Assembly: GCA_037126765.1 (NCBI GenBank)
Contig: JBBCBC010000022.1
Span: 1,426,001 to 1,490,000 of the forward strand
Origin: Stenogyne calaminthoides
Taxonomy: Eukaryota; Streptophyta; Magnoliopsida; Lamiales; Lamiaceae
Length of the DNA: 64,000 nt
Direction: 5' to 3'
In this document: positions 10,956 through 23,145 of the stretch, one piece after another
Position numbering within the stretch: position 1 is the stretch's first letter
Layout: each line of letters opens with the position of its first letter
Notes under the pieces: model-generated
The model's database searches: none
What the model was told of the DNA's origin: nothing
What the model saw: the letters and a program-made list of their open reading frames with translations, nothing else
Translations under genes and position numbers: made by a program

Positions 10956-11911
10956 AAACATTGATTATGGATTAGTGTTCTTAACAAGATCGAATCGAAA
11001 ATCGAGTAGCTTTTGCCCATTTGAGCAAATCAAACTGTGGATAGTAGTAAGGTGGAAGAGTTTTATAGAGTTGGTCTTAATTCAGATCGATTATTATAGA
11101 GGGAAAAAGAGTTGTTGAATCGGCGTGGCTAGCATAGGTTTTTCACTTGTGTATAGGTTATTCTTGTTGAAATTAAATGAAAGTTGCTTTAGCCTAAAAT
11201 TTCTGAGAGAGTATATTTTTAGCTTATTCACTTGTCTTGTTTTGATATACTTTCATCTCTCTCTCAAATTGGTACATGGTTTTAGTGAGCCAAGTTTGCT
11301 CGTGAGCTGCTCGTGCCCGATTTGAATTTAATCGAGTTCAAGTTCAATAACACATATCTGACCAGATTATATAAAGAAGTCAAACCTGAGCCTTACATTC
11401 GTCTCAGCTCATTTACACCCTCTAAATCTATGTGCCACACACCACCAAAGAACAACCAAGAATATATAGATGGTGTATTAATTGATTGTGTATTGAAAAT
11501 TATGGGTAAAATAGTGGAGAAAGAGGGTAAAGTAAAAAGGAGAAAAAATGTTGTCTGGTATATAACTTAAATTTCTTAAACTGTGTAAAGAAACATGCAA
11601 ACCTCTCTTTGCAGAACGGATAAAGTAATATATAGTAGAATTTTAAAAGACTTGAAAGTTGAAACCATATTGGCAGGTAAAATTTTAGAGATGGTAAACA
11701 CAAGATTCATAATTTGTTAACAGATTGGAAGCAAGAATCAAAAGGGGTTGATCTTGATCCACTCGCATATCATCATTATACTCTACACATCAATCTACAA
11801 CAAAAGAACAAAATAAATTATAATTGATTTGTACATAAAACTGCCAGCCACAAGCCGATCCAAAGTGTGGGAGACTACCCCCTTCACAAAATAGTTTACA
11901 AATAAATTACA
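10956..11911. other. Intergenic between the convergent WRKY and glycosylase genes
   Basis: The 3' UTRs of both genes probably occupy the two ends. GAGCTGCTCGTGCCCG followed by AATCGAGTTCAAGTTCAA (about 11300-11350) looks like a fragment of a common plant GCTCGAG-type MITE. No gene. Confidence 0.5.
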
Positions 11912-14900
11912 CTACCGCGATAAATTCAACTCGTCCATATCTCTCGATAATTCCAATTCCGTGACATCTTCAACTGGTTTGGATGCAATGCCATCATTCT
12001 TATCCCTTAAATCACCTGCAAATATGCAATCTTGATATCTGAAACAATTGATGAGATGGTCGTTTGTAATCCCAGCAACTTGCATGAATGAGTACACGAC
12101 TGTGGGCCCCACTCCACGAAATCCTCTCCTAACGAGGTCTTTGCTTATGGAGTCTGCTTTCGACGTCTTGATTGGGACTTGCCTATGATAGCGGAATTGA
12201 CTAACGATAGGCTTATAGTTTACAAAACCCCAGATGTATCTATCAAAAGATCCGACCTCATCTATTATCTGCAGAGAGCAAAAACCACAAGCATCAGATT
12301 AGTGATCTCGCACACATTTCACAAAGTCTTGTATGCAACTCAAGTGCATTTTTAAATGGTATTAGTTGTTTTCACTGACAATACTAGTTGTGTACAGTTG
12401 CACCGTACTACAGGACTACAAGAGATTTACTCCACACATTTATTGTAAATGAGTCTTTAGTCGAGCTGAATACACTTTTGTTCAAGTTTGTATGAATATT
12501 TATTGAGCTTTAGAAATTGTGGTTCAGCTTCTTTGATACCCAATGAATGTTTAATTGAGTCCACCTTGAGTAATTTGGTTTCTTTACACTTATTTTGTCC
12601 TTCTTTGCTTGTCGACTTTTTGAGCTCAGACTAAGGTTTGAAACTTAGCAAACACAAAAGTATGTCAAAATCTGTTTGTTATATACTAGTTATCAAAAAG
12701 TGTTCAAACAAGCTTTTATCAACCGGTCTCAAGTTGAGTATCAAGTAATTTCGTTTGATTTTCAGCCCTACACATACTTTATGAATAAATTATGTGAATA
12801 TCTAAATTCTTCGTCCATCTTTCCTATATTCCATTTTTCTATTCCGGATCAAACTTCACTTCCATGGTTTGTTTCTTTTAAGAATAAGAGATATAAATGT
12901 TCCATCCACTGTTTTTTAGCATTTTCAATTGACAAGATTTACATCTACAATATATTGAAAAGTTTCATTCAGTTTCCAAAACAATGAACTCAAATCAAAC
13001 AGAAAAATTGATGTTAGCTTGACCGTTGCATTCTTATTGACTATTACTCTAATGCTACTTCAGCCATATATGCATTCACTTGTAACTAGCAACGAGAGAA
13101 ATAAATAGCAATAAACAGTATATCAGTAAATATTATGAATCAAATGAATGCAATCAGAGTTTTTGTCAAACTACAAGAGATACAAAAGTTGGTTATCTCA
13201 GTGCATACCTTACAAATTTGACATGCATTTTCAATAATTGCTCGGAGCTTTACTTCAGACAAAAGAGAGCTTGCAGGACTCCCAGGTGTTGCTATTTTCT
13301 TGTCATTCAATTTAGACACAGCTATTGGATCAAAGTCCAGGAAAACATCTCTGTCCAAATTTGCACAATAAGTAAGCAACCTTAATAGACCTTGCACGAG
13401 CAGTATTATTTTTATGATAATTAATGTTCTATTAATAACCAAAGCAAGAGTTATTTTACCTGAATACAGGCCTTTTGCTAAGAATAGCAGGCCATGCTAG
13501 TTCAGCCAATGCAGTGGAAAAGCTAAGCAGTTCAAAGAGCTTCCTGCAAAGTGTCGGATGAAAAAATGAAAAAGAAAACCAGAATGTAGCTGCCTTCTAA
13601 TTTAAAGTCTAAAAAAAACAGCATACAAACCAAGCTGGAGAGTATACATACTTGTCATTGTGCACAGGAAGGCCCCATTCTTCGTCATGAAAAGCAGCAT
13701 ATAGTGAATCTTTTGGAAAAGAACACCAATCAGCACAAGGAATGACAAAATTCAAAAATGTCAGAACATAAGAAGAAAATAATTGTATTTTAGACAAATA
13801 TTCGGAACCAGAGAACAAAGAGCCTGATGTACTGTATTACAATTACAAACCAAGGTTGATTGTACAGTGACTTATATTGAATCAAAGTCGACGAATATTT
13901 TAGATTGAGAGAATTTTACCAAAGGAATAAGATTTAATCAGAAAACTATTGGCTTCCTCATTCTTTATTGTGAAAATGCCAGAATCCTCCTCTAGCTATG
14001 TATATATACATAATTTTCCACGGACACTGCAACTATATGGCTTTTTTTTTCTTATCCCATCTTTTTCAAGCTATAAGAGAAGTTTTTTATCACAAGATGG
14101 ACAATCACGAGCCCCCCCCCCCCCCCCCAACAACACGTAACATTCATATATACTATGTGCATGGTGGTGTCACAGCCACCTAGACAATAAGTATGTGTTT
14201 GTACACTAAAAGAAATAAGTGATACCATCATACACATTGAAAGCCTAGAAAAGTTACATTTCCAAGAAGAAATTATCTTAATCCATTTATATGATATGCA
14301 CAGGATTTACTTGGAAAGTAAAATGCAAGAAAAGATGGCTGTAGCTGAACAACCCCCCACCCCCACGCACACACCCCGACAGCACCCTTCTCAGTCTAAA
14401 TAGTTTATCTTGGCACTCTTCATACAGTACTAGAGCTACTAATGGTCAAGGGTGCAGAAGTCGAAAATCGGTAGTCGGGCGGATATGGACCGCCTAGCGC
14501 CTAGGCGGTGACTAGTCGGGGACTAGTCGGTTCGGTTTTCTTTTATTTTTTTCATCTAAATGAGTTTTATTTACTACTTATCGATATATTATAATAAAAT
14601 TACATTCAAAATTAATTAACAAATTCATTATACAACAACTTAAATCTAAATAACAATTGAAACACATTTTCTTATATATATTATCCATTATAGGGTACAA
14701 GAAAATTAATTTAACATCAAAAAAAAACTAAACAAAATTGTGTTTTGGAATTTTAGTGTAGTGAAAATTATCAATTTTTGTCTCATCATCAATTTATTCT
14801 AAGAACAAAGTCTCTCATTATCAAATAATACCTTAGTGTTGGACACCTAGCTCCCGACTTAGCCGTCTAGCTCCCGACTCGATCGCCTAGGCGGCGCCTA

Positions 14901-16314
14901 GACAAAATCGGGTCGGCCGACGACCGCCTAGCGCCTAGACGCCGCCTAGGCGGGAGTTTTACATCACTGCTAATGGTACTGTACTGTAGTAGGAGCATTT
15001 TAGTCAAATTGATTATTTGAAAGCATAAAAATTCCGAGTGATATGAAAGAGGGCCATATGCCACATAGATTAATTAATTGGCCGAATGAAGAAAGATGTA
15101 CAATTACAACTGTGCTCACTACATATGCTTTTGCAGATATACCACCAACCAAATGCTAATCACCATCATAAGTGGATTCATGACTGAAAACCCATAGATT
15201 AGATCAGGGTAAGCAAAACAGACATGCATATGAATGATTACAATTTGAATTGGCTGCTTTAAAGCAATAACTGGGAAAACCCTATAAATATGAAACTCTT
15301 GAAAAAGTAATCAACTTGGAAATCTGAATTCCAATCCAATCTAATAAAAAATTGTATCCTCATTTCATATAAATCAATGTTGTCCTTAACTGATTTTAGT
15401 AATATCCATACCGGTTATCATTTTGCAATTGAAGCAAAGCAAATCACCTGTAAAGGTACACTTGTTTTTATCTAGATTCTAGGGTACATCGTTGTCATTC
15501 ATCTTAAAGAAATTATCACCTAGAGCATCAAAGACAAACAGATTATGAAACATGGTCAACAATAAACCAGGAAAAACGGAAATTCCATACCCAATTCATA
15601 CATAAGAGCATCAATAAATTTTGCACTATCCAATGTAGTGAACCAAACACATGGGATGCATTTCGTGTCAACTATATATGCATCCAAATACGCACATTGA
15701 AAATATATATAAAAAAAAAAAAAAAAACAGACAATAAATGATGGATTTATCCATACTACGTCATGAAGCAGGTGCTGAATCATACCAGTATTTGAAGTCA
15801 CCCAAGCACACCTTTTCTTAACCAGAGAACCATCCAACACTGCCACATCACACTCACTCCCATTTCCCTCCGCCATCTCAATTCTCTCTCCTTTTAAGCT
15901 GAATTGCTGCTTCCTCTTTGAAGGTGGCGTAGTCAAAGCCGCCCGCCGCATAATCCTCCCTGTTGACGCCCTGCTATGCGAAGACTCCGTCGAAGCATCA
16001 GAAGAACACGAAGCATTCAGAGACAAGTTCTGATGCCGCTGCCTCAGAATCGAACGTGCACTGCTCGAACTCTTCCTGAGCCCCACAGGCGACCGGACTT
16101 TCACCGCCTTCGTTTCCGGCGAATGCAATGCCACCGGAGATTTATCCCCCTTTGAGTTGTCCGTAGTCGGCGGCTTTTGCGTCTTGTCACTCTTCGGCTT
16201 GAGAGCCGGCTTTCTCAATTCGACAGATCTGGCTTTGTTTCCAGCTGGTCCAAGCACCGGCCGAGCCTCTGCTTCGCTGAAATTCATCGATTTCACCATC
16301 GGCGGTTCAGACAT
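11912..16314 (-). CDS. DNA-3-methyladenine glycosylase I family protein (TAG)
   Basis: Base-excision repair enzyme family (HhH-GPD superfamily) that removes 3-methyladenine. Minus-strand exons: 16314-15786, 13709-13652, 13543-13460, 13350-13209, 12268-11912, giving 389 residues. Residues 1-160 are a basic, Ser/Pro-rich low-complexity tail, common in plant homologues and probably nuclear or plastid targeting. The catalytic domain starts at KKRCAWVT (C169), then HDEEWG (H184), KKLFELL, and ends with NDHLINC. C169, H184, H342 and C346 match the zinc 'snap' (Cys4, His17, His175, Cys179) of E. coli TAG as I recall it. By my alignment the E. coli Glu38 position is Ser here, as in other plant members, so substrate range is uncertain. 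The donor ACTG|GT joins the acceptor AG|ATTCAC to restore NTDSLYAAF. Introns 1 and 4 carry repeats. Likely orthologue of At1g80850. Confidence 0.9.
14111..14128 (+). repeat. Poly(C) tract in glycosylase intron 1
   Basis: An uninterrupted run of about 18 C (the plus strand reads GAGCC... to CCAAC), i.e. poly(G) in the gene's own transcript. A second C-rich piece (CCCCCCACCCCCACGC) lies at about 14352. Length may be unreliable in the assembly. Confidence 0.8.
14455..14960. repeat. GC-ended element in glycosylase intron 1
   Basis: The left end has GTAGTCGGGCGG, CGCCTAGCGCCTAGGCGG and GACTAGTCGG. The right end has the inverse (CCGCCTAGCGCCTAGAC, CCGCCTAGGCGGGAG). The middle is about 300 bp of AT-rich sequence. 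It is an inverted-repeat transposon-like unit; the family is not recognised. Confidence 0.55.
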
Positions 16315-16894
16315 AATCGGCTACCCGAGTTAGGGTTTATAAACTACAGTGCATAAGTAGATTTTTTTCCGAATTAGCGCTTCGTATAGCAAATTAGGGC
16401 TTTTCGAGTGAGGTTACGAAAGCGCATTGTTGTGTGGTGGTTACAAGAGTAGAAAATTAGCACCCTAGAGAGAGAAACGAGTGGACATTTTCGCAAGTCG
16501 GGAGTGTGACGGCGAGTGGCGGCGTCCGGAGTGGCTGCAGGAGGGGAAATCGGCGGCGACGGTTGATCAACGGCGGCGAATTATAGAAGTTTCTAGAGAG
16601 AGAAAATTCAGGTGGGTTGGGGTGGGTGCATTTGTGTGCGAAGAAGCGAGCAGAAAACTAGCCATTAAATGCTTGCCATATCAAGAAGGCAACCTGTGAG
16701 TTCTCTTTTTCCTTTTTCTTTTCTTTTCATTTTTTTCCCTTTTTTCTCTTATTATGACTTTTATTAATTGCTTATATTATAAGTAAAATATTGGTACGAC
16801 TAAATGCTGCATATGGTTAGATATATGAGACACTATTTAATACTATTAGTTAATATTATAATATGTTATTACACACTTATTAATCTGGAGTTGG

Positions 16895-17150
16895 TATGTT
16901 GTGAAACTCGTTCACCGTGAAATTAAATTTTTTTTTTACAGACATACTCTTTAGTAATATAAGTCACACCCTTCAGTTATCACTACGACACTCTTTGCTA
17001 TAATATAAGTCACACCCATCACTTTTATAAGTAATACTCTTTATAGCAAAAAGTCACACCCTTTACAGTAAAAAATCACTCTCTTTAGTAATATAAGTAA
17101 CACTCTTTAACCAGTTTCACCGTGAAACTTGTTCACACTATACTTTGCCA
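16895..17150. repeat. Microrepeat element, AATATAAGTCACACCC type
   Basis: Starts TTGTGAAACTCGTTCACCGT and ends CACCGTGAAACTTGTTCACA plus CTATACTTTGCC. The core repeats TTTAGTAATATAAGTCACAC and CACACCCTTCAGTTATCACT. Confidence 0.62.
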
Positions 17151-17228
17151 TTAATCTGTACCCACTTTTTATTTTTTATTAATTAATGAATTTTATGGAT
17201 CAACTAAACAAATTTTGATTAATAATTA

Positions 17229-17417
17229 CTTCCTCCGTCCCGCGATTACAAGAATATTTGTCTTATTTGGACGTCCCAACATTACTTGAGCATTCTCAAA
17301 AAGGAAATAAACATAATATTAATATACTCACAATACCTTTATTTTATTCCACTAAAACTCACTTTACTTGGTTTGCGTGTCATTTTCAGTGTTCAAGTCC
17401 TCATGGGACGGAGGGAG
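17229..17417. mobile_element. Stowaway-like MITE
   Basis: The ends CTTCCTCCGTCCC and, on the other strand, CTCCCTCCGTCCC lie between TA dinucleotides. The interior (ATTACAAGAATATTTG, TTATTTGGACGTCC) is shared in reverse orientation with the element at 60442. Confidence 0.82.
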
Positions 17418-17426
17418 TATGAATTT

Positions 17427-17645
17427 ATAGTGCATCCAAGTGCATCATTCACTTATAATGCATTTTAGAATCATGCAACTTATTATACTGAAATATGCAA
17501 TTTGTTTTTACTGAACCGTGCTACTATTTTTCCATATTAATAGTTGCACGATTCAGTGCAAGCAATTTGTATCTTTTCGTGTAACAAGTTATATGGTTCT
17601 AAAATGCACTATAAGTGCATGGTACAATGAGTGCATACAAAATTT
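17427..17645. repeat. GTGCATCC foldback element, copy C
   Basis: TATAGTGCATCCAAGTGCAT at the left and AATGAGTGCATACAAAATTT at the right, with the CATGCAACTTATTATACTGA core. It begins about 8 bp after the TA of the Stowaway-like MITE ending at 17417. Confidence 0.66.
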
Positions 17646-17723
17646 AGCCAATATTATAAATTTAAAACTTGAATTTAGTATAGTTATATATAATTGTTCT
17701 TCAGTTGTAAGTAATATGTGATA

Positions 17724-18031
17724 CTCCATCCATCCAATTCTTTAAGAGAAACTTATCATTTTTTTGTCTCAATCTTTAAGAGAAACTTTCTAATATACTA
17801 ATAAACAACTTTTTTCTACTTTATCACTTTATCACATTAAATAATATTAAACAACTCTTTCTACTCCCAATTACCCATCACTTTATCACATAAAATTTAA
17901 TAAACTACTATTTGTACTTTATCATTTTATCACATAAAATTTAATAAACAATTCCTTCTACTTTATCACTTTATCACTATTTCAATAAATTCTTATGAAC
18001 AGTCAGTTTCTCTTAAAAAATGGGACGGGAG
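17724..18031. mobile_element. Stowaway-like MITE with internal TTTATCAC repeats
   Basis: The ends CTCCATCCATCCAATTCTTT and, on the other strand, CTCCCGTCCCATTTTTTAAG share AAGAGAAACT and lie between TA dinucleotides. The middle repeats TCTACTTTATCACTTTATCA and ACATAAAATTTAATAAAC several times, probably by internal duplication. Confidence 0.78.
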
Positions 18032-18244
18032 TAGTATTTATTAAATGTAAAAAAAATACAAGATAAACATAAAATATAAAGAAATGATAAGAGTTAATGG
18101 ACTGAAGTCCCAAAAACTCAGCAACTTAAATCTTTAGTCGTTTAAAGTTGAAATTAGTCTTCATAACTTAATTACGATTCAATTAAAAAAAAAAATCTCT
18201 TATGTGAGTTACATTCATGTAAAGTGTTTTTTTTTCCAAAGTAT

Positions 18245-18470
18245 AGGGTGACCAAGTTTCACACAAGAATTTATAAAATTAGTTAAAAAGTGTGATTTAT
18301 ATTATTAAAGGATATTAATTGTGATAACTGAAATGTGTAATTTTTTACTAAAAATGATATTATTCATAATATTGAAAAATGTAACTTATATTACAGTAGA
18401 TGTATAGTAATGATAATTGATGGATGTGAGTTATATTACAAAAAGGTACTATGAACAAATTTCACAACAT
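18245..18470. repeat. Microrepeat element, reverse orientation
   Basis: Begins ACCAAGTTTCACACAAG and ends ATGAACAAATTTCACAACAT. The core is the reverse complement of the AATATAAGTCACACCC/ATTATCAC units, more diverged than at 16895. Confidence 0.55.
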
Positions 18471-20180
18471 ATCAATTTTTATTTTTATTTAGTTTCATAG
18501 TTTACTATAATCAATCTTTTACTGTTCTACATGTACATAAATTGTTTTCTACTTTTTTGGTATCCAAGAAATTATAGTTTGTAAAACTACTATAACTTGA
18601 AATTTAATTTCTTTGATTGCAGAGTAGGTATCTTTCATATGAAAATATTAAATGTATCCACCTCAGACAAAGATAATACTAGCTTATATTAAAAGGCATT
18701 AACATTAAGCTCATAAATTATCCACAAAGAGTAGGTATCTTTTTATGTAATTTTCTTATCAATGTACATCAAACTACATTATAAAATAGACAAAGTCTCG
18801 TATCCACTTGGTGCACAGATTCTAGATCCGTGCACTCATTTTAATCATGTCTATTTTTTTATTGTGGATCCTCATTTTCACTAATGACAATATCTCATTT
18901 TCTTAATGGGTCACCCATATACCTGAGTGCACGGTGCACTTAGTGTATAGGAGACCCACTCTATAAAATAATACTAGTAAACATTCTGCGAATTAAATTA
19001 TTAAGATCGCATAAAAGTATTCATTAATTAATGTAAAGCATAAATAGTAGGTCTAATGTGAAAATTTTCATGCATGAAAATCTATAAAATTGTCATAAAT
19101 TAAACATCTACACCTTAAATACTAAATAATTAACCCTAAATTATGACCTATTCGGGTCGGGGAACCATGAACCACTTGGGCCGAGTGAATCATGAACCAC
19201 TCAATTTTGTTTTACCTTCACCAATTACAAAATTTGGTTGTAAATTAAAAAAAAATTATGTATAAATTTTTTTATACTAGACTTTGTCAAGCATAAATTA
19301 TCCATAAAAGTTCATCAATCAAATGTTAAAGCATTTTTATTACTGTTTTTATTTGGCATTACATTTCACCCACACCCATCAAGTGAATAAATTACTTTTA
19401 ATACATATTATTACAATTAATAATATAAACGCTATTAATAATAATTTATTAAAATAATGATATCAATTTATAAATATAATATTATCACTTTCATACCATA
19501 AATAAATTTCGTGAAAATTTATATTGCTAGCTAGTTATGATATAGATTAGAAATATATCATAAATTATACGAATTCCACAAAATTCACACTTTCAAAATC
19601 CAATCCACATCCTCCAAAAAAAAAAAAAAAACCAATCCACATCAATGGATCCCCCACATTTAGAGAAACACTCTTCCACACCAATTGTAAAATACAACTT
19701 TACACAACTAATATTTTTCAATTAACACAATTAATACTAACAAACTAATATATTTTAATAAAACAAGTAATATTATTTATATATACATTTGAGTTGCAAG
19801 GCGCACCAACTCCGCTACCCATAATTTTTGTCATTACATTTTTACACAATATTATAAAAAATGTCACTCACTACTCCACTCATTACTACACCTATTTTTT
19901 CCTCTCTTCCAATACCCAAAACTTCCCTTTATTTTTATTATTTTATTATTATTCCTTAATTAAAACATCCAAAAGAAAGGGGAAACTTATACAGGGACGG
20001 AGGGAGTAATCCATTTATGTCCCTTGAGTTTCTTTTCAATTTCAAAGAGAAATATACTTTAACAAAGAAACAACAATAGAGATTAGAATTAGATTCAAAA
20101 CGATCAATCTTATCAAGGAGAGCAAAATTGGATGAAGCATACATAACATAGATGAGTAAGGTATTGAAATACATCTAAAA

Positions 20181-21907
20181 TCAGGAGAGTGGGTTTGCGC
20201 GAGTCGACGGATCTTCCTTCGATTCAACTTTGATCATAAATACGTAACCTAAAACCCAGAGCACGATGTACAACAGTGGAACCCAAGGAAGACAAGCAAC
20301 GAGGCTCATGATGCTTCCAACGTACTGAGGATCGCTGATTACTCCAAACGGAAACTCAGTCACCCACGGAATGTTCTTTCCAAAACGGACCCCATAGTAA
20401 GTTCCCGATTCTCCCAGCAGCTGATAAACCCTATCATCCATTGTAAATGAGCTTCGGTTATCATCTTTGGATAATTTTATGAACTTAAATATGCATGTTC
20501 CACGTTCTGTATTATTATTATTATAGCAGCAGCAAGATGAACTAAACATAAGTAGTCTATAATGGACTAAAGCGACAAAGGATGATAGCATCAAGTAACT
20601 TTGAAGTATCGGTTATGCAATTATAAAAGGAAGACGAAGATGACACTTAAATCGAGTTCCTTACTATCTCCTTCCTTCATCCTTAAATACAACACACATA
20701 AAACTCTCTTACTAAATCAATTTAATTCTGCGTTTTGGTTATGTTAAATCTACTTGAATATCAAACTCTATTGTCAACAAGCTTATATAAAGTGTACAAA
20801 TTTTCACCAATAATATGAAAATCATTCACACCCTCCTAGCTTTCTGGAGAACCAAATGTCTTGTGAACAAGTTCTATGTGTGGTTGTCAAATATCATTAT
20901 TAAGGCAAAACAAGCACATCATTACTATACATCTACCAAAAATAAACATCCTACATGGTAGTTCACTGAAAATCGTGGATAGTAAATACACAGTGAACTT
21001 CTCAAGTGGTTAGAGCACTACTACCTATGATGGGAGGTTATGGGTTCGAGTCACCATTTGCCCGATAAAAAATATAAAGAGTAAATACACAGTGAACTAT
21101 AATTTACCTTTACTATTCAAAATCAATTACTCTGTCTCATTTTATTTGTCTTTTTCTAAGGAAGAATTGTTGTTTCTTAAGGGCTGTTTTCAACCCTTAT
21201 TGGAATAGTATAAGCACTTTTTTTTAAGAAGTTGGGTCTTACCAACTTTAAAAATAAGTGTTTCTCACTATTTGAATCTAGTTTCCAAACATCAAACACT
21301 GAGAATCACTTATTTCTTAAGTTGGGAAGACACAACTTTTTCAAGATAGAAGTGATTCTAGTGTTGAAATAGATTTCGAAAACACTACCTTAATCACTTT
21401 CATAATTCATTGCGAACTTGCAAATCTTGAAAATAAAAACCAACTCATACGACAAAATCACCTAATTTCATAGCTCCCAATCTCAAATCAAACATCAAAA
21501 ACATCCTCAATACCAAGAACAAGGCACCAAATTATAAAAAAAAAAAAATCAAAACTTTTCACCTGATAAACAAACAAAATGCAAGAAAGATCATCAATCA
21601 CATTACACATCCATATTTTCAGAAACCCATAAAAAGTAAAGCAATAGAAGTGGGATTCAAACCTGAAATTAAGAAACTGGCCAGAAAAGAAGAGCAACCA
21701 GAAGTAGAAAGGCGGCGGCCAATAAAGCGTTGAAACGGAGAATAAGGATATGAACTGAAGAATCTTTAGAAAATGCGACACCAACGCCATGATTTTGCAA
21801 GGATCGCGGCCTCGCCCACACAGATTTACCCATGATTGCGGATTATTCCAAAGATAGTAGTAAAACGGAAATGGTGAGATTACTCCTAAACATGGTACAA
21901 TCCCCAT
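20181..21907 (-). CDS. PLMT: Phosphatidyl-N-methylethanolamine N-methyltransferase (PLMT)
   Basis: Integral ER-membrane enzyme that uses S-adenosylmethionine to methylate phosphatidyl-mono- and dimethylethanolamine toward phosphatidylcholine. Two exons, 21907-21663 and 20430-20181, meet within an Arg codon (AG|G) and give 164 residues, the length I recall for Arabidopsis PLMT (At1g80860). Recognisable segments are NPQSWV near the N-terminus, SHFLK, WPPPFYFW, then LLGESGTYYGVRFGKNIPW and DPQYVGS in exon 2, the conserved AdoMet and phospholipid-methyltransferase core. Several hydrophobic stretches suggest about four membrane segments. The C-terminus SKEDPSTRANPLS lies on a polar tail. The 1,232-nt intron holds a short SINE (21000-21079). 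An alternative ATG in the intron just upstream of exon 2 would give a shorter protein and is not needed. Confidence 0.95.
21000..21079 (+). mobile_element. Short tRNA-derived SINE with a perfect 19-bp target duplication
   Basis: The 80-bp body has an A-box-like AGTGGTTAGAGCAC and a B-box GGGTTCGAGTCA, the internal RNA polymerase III promoter of tRNA-derived SINEs. It ends CCCGATAAAAAATATAAAG. AGTAAATACACAGTGAACT flanks it on both sides (20981-20999 and 21080-21098) without mismatch. It sits in the PLMT intron on the strand opposite the gene. The perfect duplication suggests a young insertion. Confidence 0.88.
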
Positions 21908-22184
21908 TAATTTTGACGTAGATTCAGTGTGGAGAATTTGGTTGTAATTCTCAATTGGGGTTTAAGGAGTTTATTCGGGCCTAGGGCTTTCCAAATCTGC
22001 TTGATTTGGGTCGGGTGATTTGGATCCGAGTATCCTATTTTTATTTCAAACCTTTTTTTTATAGAATGATTTGTAACATGTGTAAATTCGATAAATAACA
22101 TTATTTAGGGCACGAGCGGGTTCCTGTGAACAAGTTTCATAATATAAAATTTATTTTATTACACTTATAAATTAGAGTAATACT

Positions 22185-23145
22185 ATTGTGAATTAGGTTC
22201 ACACTATGAACTCTAATTTAATATGATCTATTATGTAGGATGGGTTGACCCGAATTTCCCCTCAATCCCTTTACGTATGCTCTCATGCACCATCTCATTT
22301 CACGTTGTCGCGCTGCTCTCCGCTCTTCGTCCGCCGCTCTCCGCCCGTTGCTCTCCACTCTCGCGCCGCCGCCAGCTGCCGGAACACGCACTCATATCTC
22401 ACTAGTGACAATGATAGTTTTTTTGTGTAACAATAATACTTTTTATTTATAGTAGTGATAGTTTATGTGTGTAACCGTAATACTTAATATAACATAAGTG
22501 CCAGTGATAGTTTTTCTAAGTAACACAGTGATAGTTTATCTGAGTTATAGTGATAGTTTTTGTGTATATTGGTGATACTTTTTTTAATACTATTGATAAT
22601 TTTAATAGCATTATAGTGAGAGTTTTAATACATAACAGTGATAGTTTATATGTGTAACGGTGATACTTAATATAAGCATAAGTGACAGTGATAGTTTTTC
22701 TGAGTAACAGTGAGAGTTTTTCTGAGTAACAGTGAAAGTTTTTCCGAGTAACAGTGATAGTTTTTCTGAGTAACAGTGATAGTTTTATCATAACAGATTC
22801 AAGCTTGAACGGGTTAGGGCATGGTTAAGATCGAGATCCAGCCCTCTCTTCGCATCAGATCCATCAACATGGTTCTCATCTACTACCAACGATGTGTCGG
22901 ACTCGCTCTGCATCGAAAAGGTGAATGGAAAACACGAGCTCTCTCGTAAGGGACTGAATAAACGGAGGCGGCGTACAGTGGTGCGTATGTTGAACGTTCA
23001 TCGCCATTCCAAGTGCGCTCGCCGGTGTTTTTTACGTTTGATGAGTCGCTTTTGTTGAAGAGAATATACTTGACCTATTTGTAGTGTATGGCTCAAGTTT
23101 GACCCGGGTTCATAGCATGAACCAGGTCTATACAAGTTTTTGTCT
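22185..23145. repeat. GC-rich two-armed element around a 22-bp minisatellite
   Basis: The outer parts carry GGTTCACACTATGAAC and, on the other strand at the right end, GGTTCATGCTATGAAC, suggesting terminal inverted repeats. Two GC-rich arms (about 22230-22400 and 22800-23060) flank an AT-rich array of CAGTGATAGTTTTTCTGAGT-like 22-bp units (22400-22792). The right arm is open for about 88 codons in one frame without a clear start. No recognised domain. It may be a non-autonomous transposon with captured host sequence. Confidence 0.5.
22400..22792. repeat. Minisatellite, 22-bp unit
   Basis: Degenerate to near-perfect tandem units of CAGTGATAGTTTTTCTGAGT plus AA, most regular from 22680 to 22790. 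A minus-strand reading frame through it encodes only the repeat (KTITVT-like) and is not a gene. Confidence 0.85.

Larger units (their letters stand above)
16315..20180. other. Glycosylase 5' region and repeat-rich spacer
   Basis: 16315-16700 is GC-richer and probably contains the glycosylase 5' UTR and promoter; the short plus-strand frame there has no ATG and no known domain. Beyond are the MITEs and microrepeat elements listed separately, a repeat with GTGCACGGTGCACTTAG and GGAGACCCACTC near 18790-18970, and a lone or degenerate Stowaway-like end at 19990-20006. Confidence 0.5.

Noticed and set aside
16481..16699. 72-codon plus-strand frame upstream of the glycosylase gene
   Set aside because: Starts at GTG, has no known domain and overlaps the probable glycosylase promoter and 5' UTR.
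22516..22791. 91-codon minus-strand frame with KTITVT repeats
   Set aside because: It is only the translation of the 22-bp minisatellite.
22400..22792. Possible CRISPR array
   Set aside because: Units are contiguous tandem repeats without unique spacers, in a plant genome without cas genes.
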